From Chryseobacterium sp. ISL-80 (lineage in GTDB: Bacteria > Bacillota > Bacilli > Bacillales > Cytobacillaceae), in contig JAGGQZ010000006.1 of assembly GCA_018613055.1 (NCBI GenBank), positions 671 to 64,670 on the forward strand: a stretch of DNA of 64,000 nucleotides, in the 5' to 3' direction. The notes below the pieces were generated by a model that ran no database searches, was not told the origin of the DNA, and saw nothing but the letters and a program-made list of their open reading frames with translations. The position numbers and the translations under genes are program-made. This document shows, one piece after another, positions 27,054 to 35,105 of this stretch; within the stretch, counting starts at the first letter, position 1; each line of letters opens with the position of its first letter.

Positions 27054-28175
27054 TTATCTTACCGCACAGCGGTTTGGTCCGATTTCCATTTCTCTTTGCT
27101 TCTCATCGTCTGGGGTGATTTTGCCCATGTTTGTTTCACGGATTTCCTGGTATGCATTAGGCTGCGGAGGCAGGTTCTCCGTTACGAGTCTGCGGAATTC
27201 CGCTTCGTCTTCGATGTTCAAGCCATGGTTTTTCGCGAATAGAGTACCTAATTTTTCAGATACGCTGCCGTCTTCGTTCAGCTCTTCGATGATCATGAAG
27301 TGTGCTGGAAGAACAACCAGGTCATCGGAAAGCTGCTTGTAGCGATTGTATAGTGAGTTTCTTAAATCCGTTACCCAGTCTTCTGCTTTACCAGCAAGGT
27401 CCGGGCGTCCAATTGAGTCAATGAATAGTATATCCCCTGACAGAAGATATTTTTCATCAACGACAAAAGATGTAGAACCAATTGTGTGGCCTGGTGTGTA
27501 AAGTGCGTTGATGTCGATATTTGTGTCACCAATCTTTACATTGTTGCCATCTTCAAGAGGCTGGTAGTTGAAGGTTACTTCATCAGCATCTTTTGGAGGC
27601 AGCCAGTATGTTGCACCTGTTGCTTCGGCGATTTTTCTGCCGCCTGAAATATGGTCTGCGTGCAGATGTGTATCGAATACATGCTTGATTTCAACGCCAA
27701 GCTCTTTAGCGAAGTCAAGGTATACATCTGTCATTCTTGTTGCGTCGATCAAAGCAGCTTCACCGTTTGAAACGACCGCGTAAGAAAGGCAGCCTTTACC
27801 GATACGGACGAACTGGTACATGGATCCGCCATCTTTAAGCTCACCAACCTTAACTGGCTCAAGGTGTTCGCTCCATGCTTTCATTCCGCCTTGAAGATAA
27901 GATACTTCGCGGCCAGCTTCGTCAAGCATTTCAGCGACCATTACAGAAGATCCTTCTTTCGCGCAAACAACAAGCACTTCTTTGTCAGTTGGCACTTGAT
28001 CAAGAATCTCTTCCACCCCATCAAGCAGGTCGAAGTAAGGAATGTTCAGGTACTCGAAGTTCTCACCTTCGATTTTCCAGTCATTGAAGTCGCTCTCGTT
28101 ACGGACATCAAGGATAAATAAAGGTTCTTTATTGAATACTTTTTTTGTTACTTCTTTAGACGTCATTGGTTTCAT
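27054..28175 (-). CDS. Rhodanese-persulfide dioxygenase fusion, copy 1
   Basis: A 373-aa protein with an N-terminal rhodanese (about 5-105, active site VVCAKEGSS) and a C-terminal ETHE1-like metallo-beta-lactamase domain ([37 protein letters not shown]). The order is the reverse of CstB. It ends in [10 protein letters not shown], a conserved Cys tail shared exactly with copy 2 at 42833. The protein should take a sulfane sulfur and oxidise a thiol persulfide to sulfite. It lies between the TusA-rhodanese and TusA genes. Confidence 0.9.
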   Translation of the reverse strand: MKPMTSKEVTKKVFNKEPLFILDVRNESDFNDWKIEGENFEYLNIPYFDLLDGVEEILDQVPTDKEVLVVCAKEGSSVMVAEMLDEAGREVSYLQGGMKAWSEHLEPVKVGELKDGGSMYQFVRIGKGCLSYAVVSNGEAALIDATRMTDVYLDFAKELGVEIKHVFDTHLHADHISGGRKIAEATGATYWLPPKDADEVTFNYQPLEDGNNVKIGDTNIDINALYTPGHTIGSTSFVVDEKYLLSGDILFIDSIGRPDLAGKAEDWVTDLRNSLYNRYKQLSDDLVVLPAHFMIIEELNEDGSVSEKLGTLFAKNHGLNIEDEAEFRRLVTENLPPQPNAYQEIRETNMGKITPDDEKQREMEIGPNRCAVR

Positions 28176-28219
28176 AATCTATTGTACCTCCCTGGGTATG
28201 ATTTTTTCTAAAAAAATAA

Positions 28220-28798
28220 TTACTGTACTTTTGTATCAGTTGGGCCATTCCATCCGGACATGCCTGGTACAACATTCCAGACTTTCTCGAATCCATTGCT
28301 TGCAAGTGCCTGGGAAGCCATGTCACTTCTGTTGCCTGTGCGGCAAACAACAAGGATTGTTTTTGATTTATCAAGTTCTTCCATACGGCTTTCAAGATCG
28401 CCGAAAGGAATAGAGACAGCATTTGGAATATGACCGAATGCATATTCAGCAGGTTCCCTAACATCCAGGACAAGAACATCTTCGTTTGCTTCCAGCTTCT
28501 TCAGTACATCCTCATTGGAAACAATGTTCTCGAATTTGGTTTCTTCCTGCTCTTCACCTGAACCGCCTTTGCGGATGTAGTGCTTAAGAACATCGCCTTC
28601 TTCAATCGTTCCAAGGTACTGATTGCCAGAGCTTTTAGACCAGGCCTGGATATCTGCCCTAGAACCTTTATCCGTTGCAAGCACTTCTAAAACCTCGCCC
28701 GGATTTAAATTGTTGATTGCTTTCTTCGTTCTGACAATCGGCATTGGGCATGCTAGCCCTTTTGCATCGACTGTAGCATTTGTCTTAAAAGTTTCCAT
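28220..28798 (-). CDS. TusA-rhodanese fusion, copy 1
   Basis: A 192-aa two-domain sulfurtransferase: TusA domain (residues 1-78, KGLACPMPIVRTKKAI) followed by a rhodanese domain (about 90-190, VVCRTGNRSDMA). It can relay sulfur within one chain from rhodanese Cys to TusA Cys. It sits directly after dsrE (26 bp). Copy 2 at 44386 has the same length and architecture. Confidence 0.92.
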   Translation of the reverse strand: METFKTNATVDAKGLACPMPIVRTKKAINNLNPGEVLEVLATDKGSRADIQAWSKSSGNQYLGTIEEGDVLKHYIRKGGSGEEQEETKFENIVSNEDVLKKLEANEDVLVLDVREPAEYAFGHIPNAVSIPFGDLESRMEELDKSKTILVVCRTGNRSDMASQALASNGFEKVWNVVPGMSGWNGPTDTKVQ

Positions 28799-28824
28799 TT
28801 GTCGACCTCCAATTAAAATATCTA

Positions 28825-29304
28825 TTAGATGAACAGGTTGACGTTGCCGTTTTCAGCATCAGCCAGGTAAGCTGCTACACCGGCAAATTCGACACCTTCC
28901 ATGATTTCTTCTTGAGTAAGACCAAATAAGTCTACTGTCATCTGGCAGGCAACAAGTTTTACATCCTGTTCTTTAGCCATTTCAATCAAGTCCGGAAGCG
29001 GCATTGCATTATGCTTCTTCATGACATCCTTGATCATTTTAGGGCCAAAGCCTGCATAGTTCATTTTTGACAATCCCAATTTGTTCGCGCCTCTTGGCAT
29101 CATCTTGGCAAACATCTTTTCAATGAAACCTTTATCCGCCTGGATTGGCTCATCTTTCCTTAGAGCGTTTAATCCCCAAAATGTGTGGAAGATTGTCACT
29201 TCATGATCATAAGCAGCTGCACCATTGGCAATGATATAAGCAGCCATGACTTTGTCATAATCCCCACTGAATAAAATGATTGTCGTTTTTTTCTGTTCTC
29301 CCAT
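28825..29304 (-). CDS. DsrE/F-like sulfur relay protein, copy 1
   Basis: A 159-aa DsrE/DsrF/DrsH-like protein, with the likely active Cys in KLVACQMTVDLFG near residue 115. It is longer than copy 2 (129 aa) because of a middle insert around MFAKMMPRGANKLG typical of the DsrE2/peroxiredoxin-like group. DsrE proteins exchange sulfane sulfur with TusA. It is the first gene of the operon, and an ATACC-N6-GGTAT operator lies about 90 bp upstream. Confidence 0.88.
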   Translation of the reverse strand: MGEQKKTTIILFSGDYDKVMAAYIIANGAAAYDHEVTIFHTFWGLNALRKDEPIQADKGFIEKMFAKMMPRGANKLGLSKMNYAGFGPKMIKDVMKKHNAMPLPDLIEMAKEQDVKLVACQMTVDLFGLTQEEIMEGVEFAGVAAYLADAENGNVNLFI

Positions 29305-29373
29305 TATCTAACTCCCTCTCTTCAATTACGGTAATGGGTATTTTAAACGGCAAAAAAAATAAAATATGTTTTC

Positions 29374-29389
29374 CAACGTGATTACGTTG
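29374..29389. promoter_or_regulatory. 16-bp palindrome CAACGT-GATT-ACGTTG
   Basis: A perfect six-base inverted repeat with a four-base spacer, five bases from the putative CstR-type operator and 70 bp upstream of dsrE. It may be a second regulator site. No regulator can be named. Confidence 0.4.
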
Positions 29390-29393
29390 TTAA

Positions 29394-29409
29394 ATACCTC
29401 ACAGGGTAT
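29394..29409. promoter_or_regulatory. Putative CstR/CsoR-type operator of the dsrE-tauE operon
   Basis: ATACCTCACAGGGTAT is an inverted repeat ATACC-N6-GGTAT. The same layout occurs before ccdA (36404) and the second persulfide operon (45039). CstR of Staphylococcus recognises GC-rich dyads flanked by TATA and derepresses under persulfide, so the assignment rests on gene content and site shape. Confidence 0.6.
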
Positions 29410-29419
29410 ATATTATAAA

Positions 29420-29785
29420 AGATTCATCCCATTGTCAACCGTAAATTTGAATTTTTTATGACTTTTATCTGTTGAGATTGATTCAAGCCATTTAAGGCAG
29501 GACTCAATCCGGATATAATCATCCTATGCACAACTCAGTAAAAGTTGTTAAAGGTTCCTATGAGTATATTAAAAAAACAAAATAGAAGCTCTTTTGCCGA
29601 TTGTCTCTATTTATATAGAAGAAAGTAGTTTCCTGATATAAGGATAAATTAGTTTTCTGGTATGTAAAATGGAAAGGATTGTGAGTTCATTAGAAGGAAT
29701 TAATGCGGAAAATAAAAAAGAAAACCAAAGCCTGGGGTGAAGAATCTTTCAATTAGCAGATTGTAAAGATTGTGAACCAGGCTCC
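29420..29785. other. Intergenic, no gene seen
   Basis: AT-rich sequence between divergent units. No ORF with a ribosome site and no clear RNA structure. TTGTAAAGATTGTGAACC near 29761 resembles half Rex/Fnr sites but is not symmetric. Confidence 0.4.
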
Positions 29786-29920
29786 TTAGTCTTCGTCAAG
29801 CATTCTATATTTAACACTTTCATCGTAAAGCCCGTTTTTCTTGCTCCATGCCCAGATGATACCTGCAGAAGCGGTGAATGCGAACATGACGATCAGTAAA
29901 ATCCATGCTCCCGGTGCCAT
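29786..29920 (-). CDS. Small CcoS-like cbb3 oxidase accessory protein
   Basis: A 44-aa protein with one TM helix (about 5-25) followed by WAWSKKNGLYDESVKYRMLD and a final acidic pair. The W..K.G.YD....R.L.D pattern resembles CcoS, the small cbb3 maturation factor. AAAGGAGGTG precedes the ATG. It is transcribed away from the ccoN gene that starts 490 bp to the right. The family call is by eye on a very short protein. Confidence 0.6.
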   Translation of the reverse strand: MAPGAWILLIVMFAFTASAGIIWAWSKKNGLYDESVKYRMLDED

Positions 29921-30064
29921 TCCTACACCTCCTTTTAATATAATCTTCATCACTATCGAATTACTCTAACAGAAATTCCCGAAACCGTCCAGAGTATAAT
30001 TCAGGGGTTGTAAAAAAAAATCTATCGGATTACAATGTGGTCAAATAATGAAGGAGGTACAAAA

Positions 30065-30187
30065 ATGGACCATCAATCCCTTGGCTTTTTCTTCGATCTC
30101 TTCTATTACATCGGAGTGCCCATCCTGATTATCTTCATCCTTGATACACTTCGTAAAAAGAATAATAAAAAAGAAGAACAAAACTAA
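30065..30187 (+). CDS. Small single-TM protein, CcoQ-like by position
   Basis: A 40-aa protein with one hydrophobic helix (about residues 9-27, DLFYYIGVPILIIFILDTL) and a basic/acidic tail rich in K, N and E. AAGGAGGTAC lies just before the ATG and a strong terminator follows. Its place before ccoN and its size fit CcoQ-like small oxidase subunits, but sequence evidence for that is weak. Confidence 0.6.
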   Translation: MDHQSLGFFFDLFYYIGVPILIIFILDTLRKKNNKKEEQN

Positions 30188-30195
30188 AACTTTCT

Positions 30196-30230
30196 CAACA
30201 GAGCGAATGCACTTCGCTCTGTTTTTTTTT
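30196..30230 (+). terminator. Rho-independent terminator
   Basis: AACAGAGCGAA and TTCGCTCTGTT arms followed by nine T. It separates the 40-aa gene from ccoN. Confidence 0.92.
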
Positions 30231-30354
30231 GCCATAATTGTAAAAATAGACGTTATTTTACCAGTTAGTCAGCAAGTATAAAACAATTGGATAACACTAT
30301 AAAAAAGTCGAATAACTTTATTTCAATATGGGATGTATCATGTAACATAGCAGA

Positions 30355-30372
30355 TTGTGAAGAAATTGTGAA
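30355..30372. promoter_or_regulatory. Possible Rex/Fnr half-site direct repeat before ccoN
   Basis: TTGTGAAGAAATTGTGAA contains two TTGTGAA half-sites 11 bp apart in direct orientation, about 40 bp before the ccoN start. The same half-site forms the perfect palindrome at 3206. Redox control is plausible only. Confidence 0.3.
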
Positions 30373-30409
30373 ATTTTTGTGGTTATTTTATGAACAAGGG
30401 AGTGTCAAA

Positions 30410-31783
30410 ATGTTTACAGACGAAAAATGGAGTTCTTCCAAGAACTGGTTCATTGCTGCTGTTTTTTGGATCATCATCGGCATGAGTATGGGACTTCTTA
30501 CTGCAACAAAACAAATTTGGCCAGAATTGTTGAACAATCGCTGGACAACTTACGGGCATATTCGCTCAGCGCACGTCATGCTCGTCATCTATGCATGGTT
30601 ATCAATGGCTTATGTAGGATCAATGTTCTACATGATTCCCAAGCTTGCAAAAACAAAAGTTTACAGCGAAAAGCTGGGGAATTTCGCACTAGTATTTTAT
30701 AACATTGTCATTTTAGAAGGTTTCTTCGCATTGCTATTCGGACAGACATCTGTCATCGAGTACGGTGAATTCCCGCTCTGGGTTGACGTTCAGCTCCTTG
30801 TCGCTATCGGACTTGTTGCTTATAACCTTTTCAAGACGGTTGGACAAAGAACAGAGAAAATGCTTTATGTCAGTCTTTGGTACTTCCTCGGCTCATTGCT
30901 GTGGCTGCCATTGACATGGATTGTCGGAAACTTCCCGGCACAATGGATTCCAAGTGGCGTGCAGCAAGGTTTGATGGGCTGGTTCCTTGGACATAACGCA
31001 ATCGGTCTCTGGATGACGACGGTCGGTGTCGGACAGATTTACTACCTGCTTCCTAAACTGACAGGACGTCCTTTATACAGCCACCAGCTTTCCATGATTG
31101 GATTCTGGGCAATTGCTACATTCTATGTTTGGAATGGTCCTCACCATTTGATGAATGGTCCAATTCCAAGCTGGATTTCTAAAGCAGGCGTCATTCCTTC
31201 CATCGTTCTATTGATACCGGTTTGGGCCGTATTGGCTAACTTCTGGGGTACGATGAAAGGTTCATGGTCACAGACAAGGACGAGCGTACCGCTTCGCTTC
31301 ACAATGGCCGGTACGATTTTCTACCTTTTCGCATGTCTTCAGGGGCCATTGCAAGCCCTTCCATCCGTAAGTTCAGTCATTAAGTTCACGCACTGGACAG
31401 TCGGGCATGCACACATGGGACCATTCGGCGCGTTTTCTTTCACATCGTTCGCAGCTATCTATTACATTCTGCCTAAAATCGTTGGCCGCGAAATGTTCAG
31501 CAAGAGAGCAATGGAAGCACACTTCTGGTTCTCTACTGTCGGTTTCCTTGTCTTCGCATTCTCATTATGGATCGCAGGTGTCGTCCAGGGATTCGCCTGG
31601 ATCGAAGGTGTACCATTCCTGCAGACTGTCTTGATGATGGAACCGTACGTACAAGGCCGCGCAATTGGCGGAACGATGATGTATGTAGCCCAGTTCTTCC
31701 TTGCATGGAATATGTATAAGACTATTAAACTTGCAAAACTTGAGAAAAAACAGCAAGCACAGCAGCAAGCTGCTACTGCTTAA
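30410..31783 (+). CDS. ccoN: cbb3-type cytochrome c oxidase subunit I (CcoN)
   Basis: A 457-aa haem-copper oxidase subunit with about 12 TM helices. Ligand histidines are visible in RSAHVMLVIYAWL (low-spin haem), FLGHNAIGLWMTTVGVGQIYY (CuB), GPHHLMNGP (CuB pair) and HWTVGHAHMGPFGAF (haem pair). The start at 30410 follows AAGGGAG and fits the family length; an upstream GTG/TTG frame to 30287 crosses the promoter region. It reduces oxygen at the membrane with high affinity in this family. Genes for the c-type subunits follow directly. Confidence 0.94.
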   Translation: MFTDEKWSSSKNWFIAAVFWIIIGMSMGLLTATKQIWPELLNNRWTTYGHIRSAHVMLVIYAWLSMAYVGSMFYMIPKLAKTKVYSEKLGNFALVFYNIVILEGFFALLFGQTSVIEYGEFPLWVDVQLLVAIGLVAYNLFKTVGQRTEKMLYVSLWYFLGSLLWLPLTWIVGNFPAQWIPSGVQQGLMGWFLGHNAIGLWMTTVGVGQIYYLLPKLTGRPLYSHQLSMIGFWAIATFYVWNGPHHLMNGPIPSWISKAGVIPSIVLLIPVWAVLANFWGTMKGSWSQTRTSVPLRFTMAGTIFYLFACLQGPLQALPSVSSVIKFTHWTVGHAHMGPFGAFSFTSFAAIYYILPKIVGREMFSKRAMEAHFWFSTVGFLVFAFSLWIAGVVQGFAWIEGVPFLQTVLMMEPYVQGRAIGGTMMYVAQFFLAWNMYKTIKLAKLEKKQQAQQQAATA

Positions 31784-31798
31784 TGAGGAGGGAACACG

Positions 31799-32338
31799 TT
31801 GGAACGTAAACCATCAGCTGTATTAATCGTTGCATTGATTTTATGGATGTTCGGTGTAGCCGGCACGGTCATCCTTCCCCTCTTCGACCAGGAAATCAAC
31901 TCTGCGACTGCAAGCGGTGAACTCCGCAACTACCCAGAGGATTCTGCTGAAGCAAGAGGAAGAGATATTTATATCCAGAATGGCTGCCAGACATGCCACA
32001 CACAATTTGTCAGGGCATTGCCTGCCGATACGAACCAAAACCTTGGACCAGTATCTCAGGGCGGCGACTACAAATATGATTTACCACATCTTTTAGGTTC
32101 TAACCGTACTGGCCCGGATTTAATGTGGGTTGGCCTGAAATATAACGAAGACTGGCAGCGCCAGCACTTGATTGATCCTCAATCAACAAGCCCTGGTTCT
32201 ATCATGCCATCCTTCGATTACCTGACCAATCAGGAACTGGATGACCTTGTTGCATACTTGATGAGCCTCAAGCCAACAGAAGAAAGATTGGAAGAGTACC
32301 AGAAAGAACGGGAAGAAGCAAAAATCAATGGAAAGTAA
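31799..32338 (+). CDS. ccoO: cbb3-type oxidase monohaem subunit (CcoO-like)
   Basis: A 179-aa membrane-anchored c-type cytochrome. One N-terminal TM (about 8-27) precedes the haem motif CQTCH in IQNGCQTCHTQFVRALP and a Met ligand candidate in GSIMPSFDYL. The start is TTG with GAGGAGG before it, 15 bp after ccoN. It passes electrons to CcoN. Confidence 0.9.
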   Translation: MERKPSAVLIVALILWMFGVAGTVILPLFDQEINSATASGELRNYPEDSAEARGRDIYIQNGCQTCHTQFVRALPADTNQNLGPVSQGGDYKYDLPHLLGSNRTGPDLMWVGLKYNEDWQRQHLIDPQSTSPGSIMPSFDYLTNQELDDLVAYLMSLKPTEERLEEYQKEREEAKINGK

Positions 32339-32355
32339 ATAAGATCCATTAACTG

Positions 32356-32392
32356 CTCATTGCCTTGAATCCCAGCGATTTAAGGCGATGAG
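32356..32392 (+). other. Intercistronic stem-loop between ccoO and ccoP-like genes
   Basis: CTCATTGCCTTGAAT and ATTTAAGGCGATGAG form an almost perfect stem with a seven-base loop and no T tract, so an RNA-stability or processing element is more likely than a terminator. Confidence 0.55.
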
Positions 32393-32426
32393 TTCCTATA
32401 ACAGCATTTAAAGGCAGGTGTAGAAC

Positions 32427-32822
32427 ATGAAAAAAGAATATCAGCAACATGATAGCAAAGATGAGGATATTGTCTCCGGTATTAAAATTGAACATAATAG
32501 GGTGCCGAAACTCCTGGTAGCTGTATTTTATGTTGTGGCCATTTGGGCGATTGGGTATGCGATCTTCATGCCTGGAAAGCTTGCAGTCGAACCTGCGGCA
32601 GCTCCACAGGATAACAAGGGAGAGCTTATTTTCACAGGAACTTGCCTGAACTGCCATGCTACTGGTGCTGCCCCTGACTTGAAGGGTGTTACGGACAGGA
32701 TGTCAGAAGAAGACATTAAGAATGTCATCAAAAAAGGCCGCAACACGATGCCTGCAATCGGACATCTTTACACAGAGAAAGAGATCGACAAGGTTTATGA
32801 ATACTTAGAGGATTACAGATAA
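32427..32822 (+). CDS. Membrane-anchored monohaem cytochrome c (CcoP-like position)
   Basis: A 131-aa protein with a cytoplasmic charged N-terminus, one TM (about 30-50) and a cytochrome c domain with CLNCH in GTCLNCHATGAAPDL and axial Met candidate in NTMPAIGHLY. Gram-negative CcoP has two haems and two TMs; this is a single-haem form common in Bacillaceae oxidases. It should feed electrons to CcoO/CcoN. It precedes the 4Fe-4S protein by 16 bp. Confidence 0.88.
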   Translation: MKKEYQQHDSKDEDIVSGIKIEHNRVPKLLVAVFYVVAIWAIGYAIFMPGKLAVEPAAAPQDNKGELIFTGTCLNCHATGAAPDLKGVTDRMSEEDIKNVIKKGRNTMPAIGHLYTEKEIDKVYEYLEDYR

Positions 32823-32838
32823 GGAAAGGAGGATTTAC

Positions 32839-33450
32839 GTGGGTAAAACAATAAGTAGATGGGCATTTTTCATCATTATTTTCACACTGCCGTTCTGGAA
32901 CGGTTTCCGGATGGATATCGACAACGAAAAGCTTTTCTTGTTTGGCTTCCAATTATCCTATGAGGCTGGCTATTTATTTTTCGTTTTCTTATTCTTGTTC
33001 CTGATGGCTTTCCTTGCACTGTCTATGATCGTGTACAGGGCTTTTTGCCAATATGCATGCCCGCATAATACCTTCAGCATGCTTTTGAACAAAATCGAAT
33101 CGAAGTTGGGTGACAAAGGCAAAGCAGTTACATTCCTGCTTGCTCTGGTTGTCAGCATCTTCATGGCTTACTCGACTGTAAGTTACTTCTATAACCCTAT
33201 TACAGTCTGGGAGTCACTCGTCAACTTTAAAATGGATAAATACTTCTTCCTTGTCACTTCAACTGCTGTTCTTTATACAGCTTTGTCTTACAAGGCAAGA
33301 AACTCTTTTTGTAAAGTCTGCCCATACGGACTTGCCCAGGGCATTTCACGTGTTGATGACAAAACAAAATGGCTTACACATCCTGGAGTATGGATTACAT
33401 GGGGTACAACAACTGCCCTTGTTCTTGTCCTGCTTGTTGGATGGTTCTGA
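32839..33450 (+). CDS. Membrane iron-sulfur protein, CcoG/NapH-like, without ferredoxin module
   Basis: A 203-aa polytopic protein (four or five TM helices) with the Cys motifs YRAFCQYACPHNTFS (CxxxCP) and FCKVCPYGLAQG (CxxCP). These match the membrane Cys motifs of the CcoG/NapH/RdxA group, but the usual soluble 2x[4Fe-4S] ferredoxin domain (CxxCxxCxxxCP) is absent. GTG start after AAAGGAGG. In cbb3 loci CcoG helps reduce and insert copper, so an assembly role is inferred. Confidence 0.78.
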   Translation: MGKTISRWAFFIIIFTLPFWNGFRMDIDNEKLFLFGFQLSYEAGYLFFVFLFLFLMAFLALSMIVYRAFCQYACPHNTFSMLLNKIESKLGDKGKAVTFLLALVVSIFMAYSTVSYFYNPITVWESLVNFKMDKYFFLVTSTAVLYTALSYKARNSFCKVCPYGLAQGISRVDDKTKWLTHPGVWITWGTTTALVLVLLVGWF

Positions 33451-33480
33451 TCAAATTTTAAAGCGAGGTGAAAACATATA

Positions 33481-35061
33481 ATGAAAAAGATCTTGAAACT
33501 ATCTGCATTCGCTTTACTGGCTGTCTCGCTTACTGCATGTTCTGAGGCAGCAGTTAAAGATACATCTCTTGATGATAAAAACAAAAAGGATCTCCCTCCA
33601 CTCCATGAGGATTATTCTTCTAACTGGTGGAAAGACCAGCCGAACGGAAACGCAGACTCCAATAAGGACTGGGATGGAGAAGGCTGGATCCTCTCAGCGA
33701 ACGAAGTTAGTAATGGGGTGGCCATTGCTGACATCAAAACTGGGAATCCGGTAAAATACATCCAAAGCTCAGGTACACCGCACCACATCCATTTGAACAA
33801 GGACCAGACTTGGGCATTTGCGACCCAGCGTTATGGAACAAGCGTCTTAGCGATCAATATGGAAACTTTAGAGTCTCATAATATCGATTTCCCTGGCTTC
33901 GAAAAACCGCCTGCGCCACAGCACATGACCTTATCTCATGACGGCAAATACGCCTTCACTTCATTGAATGGTGTAGAAGCAGTCGGAATGATTGATGCAA
34001 AAACAGCTAAACTCGTTAAGGTGTTTAAAAACGTCGGTAAAAAGCCAAGGGACTTGAATGTCACTCCTGACGGCAAAAAACTCTTTGTCAGCTTGCAGGC
34101 AGAACCATTTATCACTGTTATCGATATTGATACCGGGGAAATGAGACACCTTGAACGGACAGAAACAGACTATGGCAAAGGGACAGGTTCTGGCCTTGAT
34201 ATGTCAAATGACGGAAAATATGTTGCAGTTGCCAACACTGCTGACGATGAAGTTGCAGTTTATGACGCTAAAACAGAAAAGCTTTTAAAGAAATTTGGAG
34301 ATATCCCTAAACCAGTTAACTTAAGCTTTATGGGCAATACGCATGATCTGGTTACAGGCAATCGTAATGATGGGTCAATTTCAATCATTGATACTGCCAA
34401 GCTAAAGTTCATCAAGACAGTAAAAACCGGAGCCGGTACGAACATCGCTTACCTTGGTCCAGATGGCTACTGGTATACTTCGCAAAACGGGGCTGGCTTC
34501 TTGACAGTCCTTGATCCAAAGGATAATTACAAAATTGTCAGGAAGATCTGGGGAGTACAGAATATTCACTGGCTGTCATGGAGTCCGGACGGAAGCATGA
34601 TGTTCGGATCTAACTGGGGCGACAAAACGCTCACAAAAATTGACTTAACGAAAAAGAAGGATTTCAGACAGACAATTCCTGTTGGGTTGAATCCAAACGG
34701 CATCGCACTTAAAACAAATGTTCCAAAAGAACAGATTCTGGCTTATCAGAAAGGCAATGAGGAAGAAGCAAACAGAATCAAAAAAGCCTCTACCCTTGTA
34801 TTCCCTGAGCCAAAAGATGTTAATGAGGAAGCTTTCCTCGGAACATGCCTGCAGTGCCATGATATCGGCCGGATCATGAAGAATTCAAGCAAAGGCGCAG
34901 AACAGTGGACATCTGTAGTGGACCGGATGGCTGGTAATGGAGCAAAGATGACAGATGAACAAAGACAGCAGATCATCGATTATCTTGCATCTGATGCACA
35001 CAAGGCCCTTAAGATCCAAACAGAGCTTGAACTGGAGATAGCCGAACAAAATAAAAAATAA
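33481..35061 (+). CDS. Lipoprotein with cytochrome d1-type propeller and C-terminal haem c
   Basis: A 526-aa lipoprotein (LTAC lipobox near residues 17-20). A YVTN/cytochrome d1-like beta-propeller spans about 70-410, with repeated blades such as LSHDGKYAF, VTPDGKKLFVS and MSNDGKYVAVA, and histidines in GTPHHIHLNKD and PAPQHMTLSHDG. A cytochrome c domain follows at about 445-510 with CLQCH in GTCLQCHDIGRI. Nitrite reductase NirS and NirN have the opposite domain order (c first, d1 second). No d1-haem biosynthesis genes are in the window, so it may bind another cofactor or none. Confidence 0.8.
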   Translation: MKKILKLSAFALLAVSLTACSEAAVKDTSLDDKNKKDLPPLHEDYSSNWWKDQPNGNADSNKDWDGEGWILSANEVSNGVAIADIKTGNPVKYIQSSGTPHHIHLNKDQTWAFATQRYGTSVLAINMETLESHNIDFPGFEKPPAPQHMTLSHDGKYAFTSLNGVEAVGMIDAKTAKLVKVFKNVGKKPRDLNVTPDGKKLFVSLQAEPFITVIDIDTGEMRHLERTETDYGKGTGSGLDMSNDGKYVAVANTADDEVAVYDAKTEKLLKKFGDIPKPVNLSFMGNTHDLVTGNRNDGSISIIDTAKLKFIKTVKTGAGTNIAYLGPDGYWYTSQNGAGFLTVLDPKDNYKIVRKIWGVQNIHWLSWSPDGSMMFGSNWGDKTLTKIDLTKKKDFRQTIPVGLNPNGIALKTNVPKEQILAYQKGNEEEANRIKKASTLVFPEPKDVNEEAFLGTCLQCHDIGRIMKNSSKGAEQWTSVVDRMAGNGAKMTDEQRQQIIDYLASDAHKALKIQTELELEIAEQNKK

Positions 35062-35105
35062 AAAAAAATCCTAATGCCTCTTTAACAGGAAGCATTAGGA
35101 TTTTC
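35059..35105. terminator. Bidirectional terminator
   Basis: AATCCTAATGC and GCATTAGGATT arms flanked by A and T tracts between the convergent d1-like and LysR genes. Confidence 0.92.

Noticed and set aside
30041-30235. Minus-strand 64-aa ORF across the terminator at 30196
   Set aside because: It runs through the hairpin and antisense to the 40-aa gene with a strong ribosome site.
30287-30409. 41-codon N-terminal extension of CcoN
   Set aside because: It crosses the promoter region, lacks family similarity, and AAGGGAG marks the ATG at 30410.
32356-32392. Terminator inside the cbb3 operon
   Set aside because: Strong stem but no T tract, and the operon continues; kept as a stem-loop of unknown role.
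33481-35061. Nitrite reductase NirS
   Set aside because: Domain order is reversed and no d1-haem synthesis genes are present, so the name would overstate the evidence.
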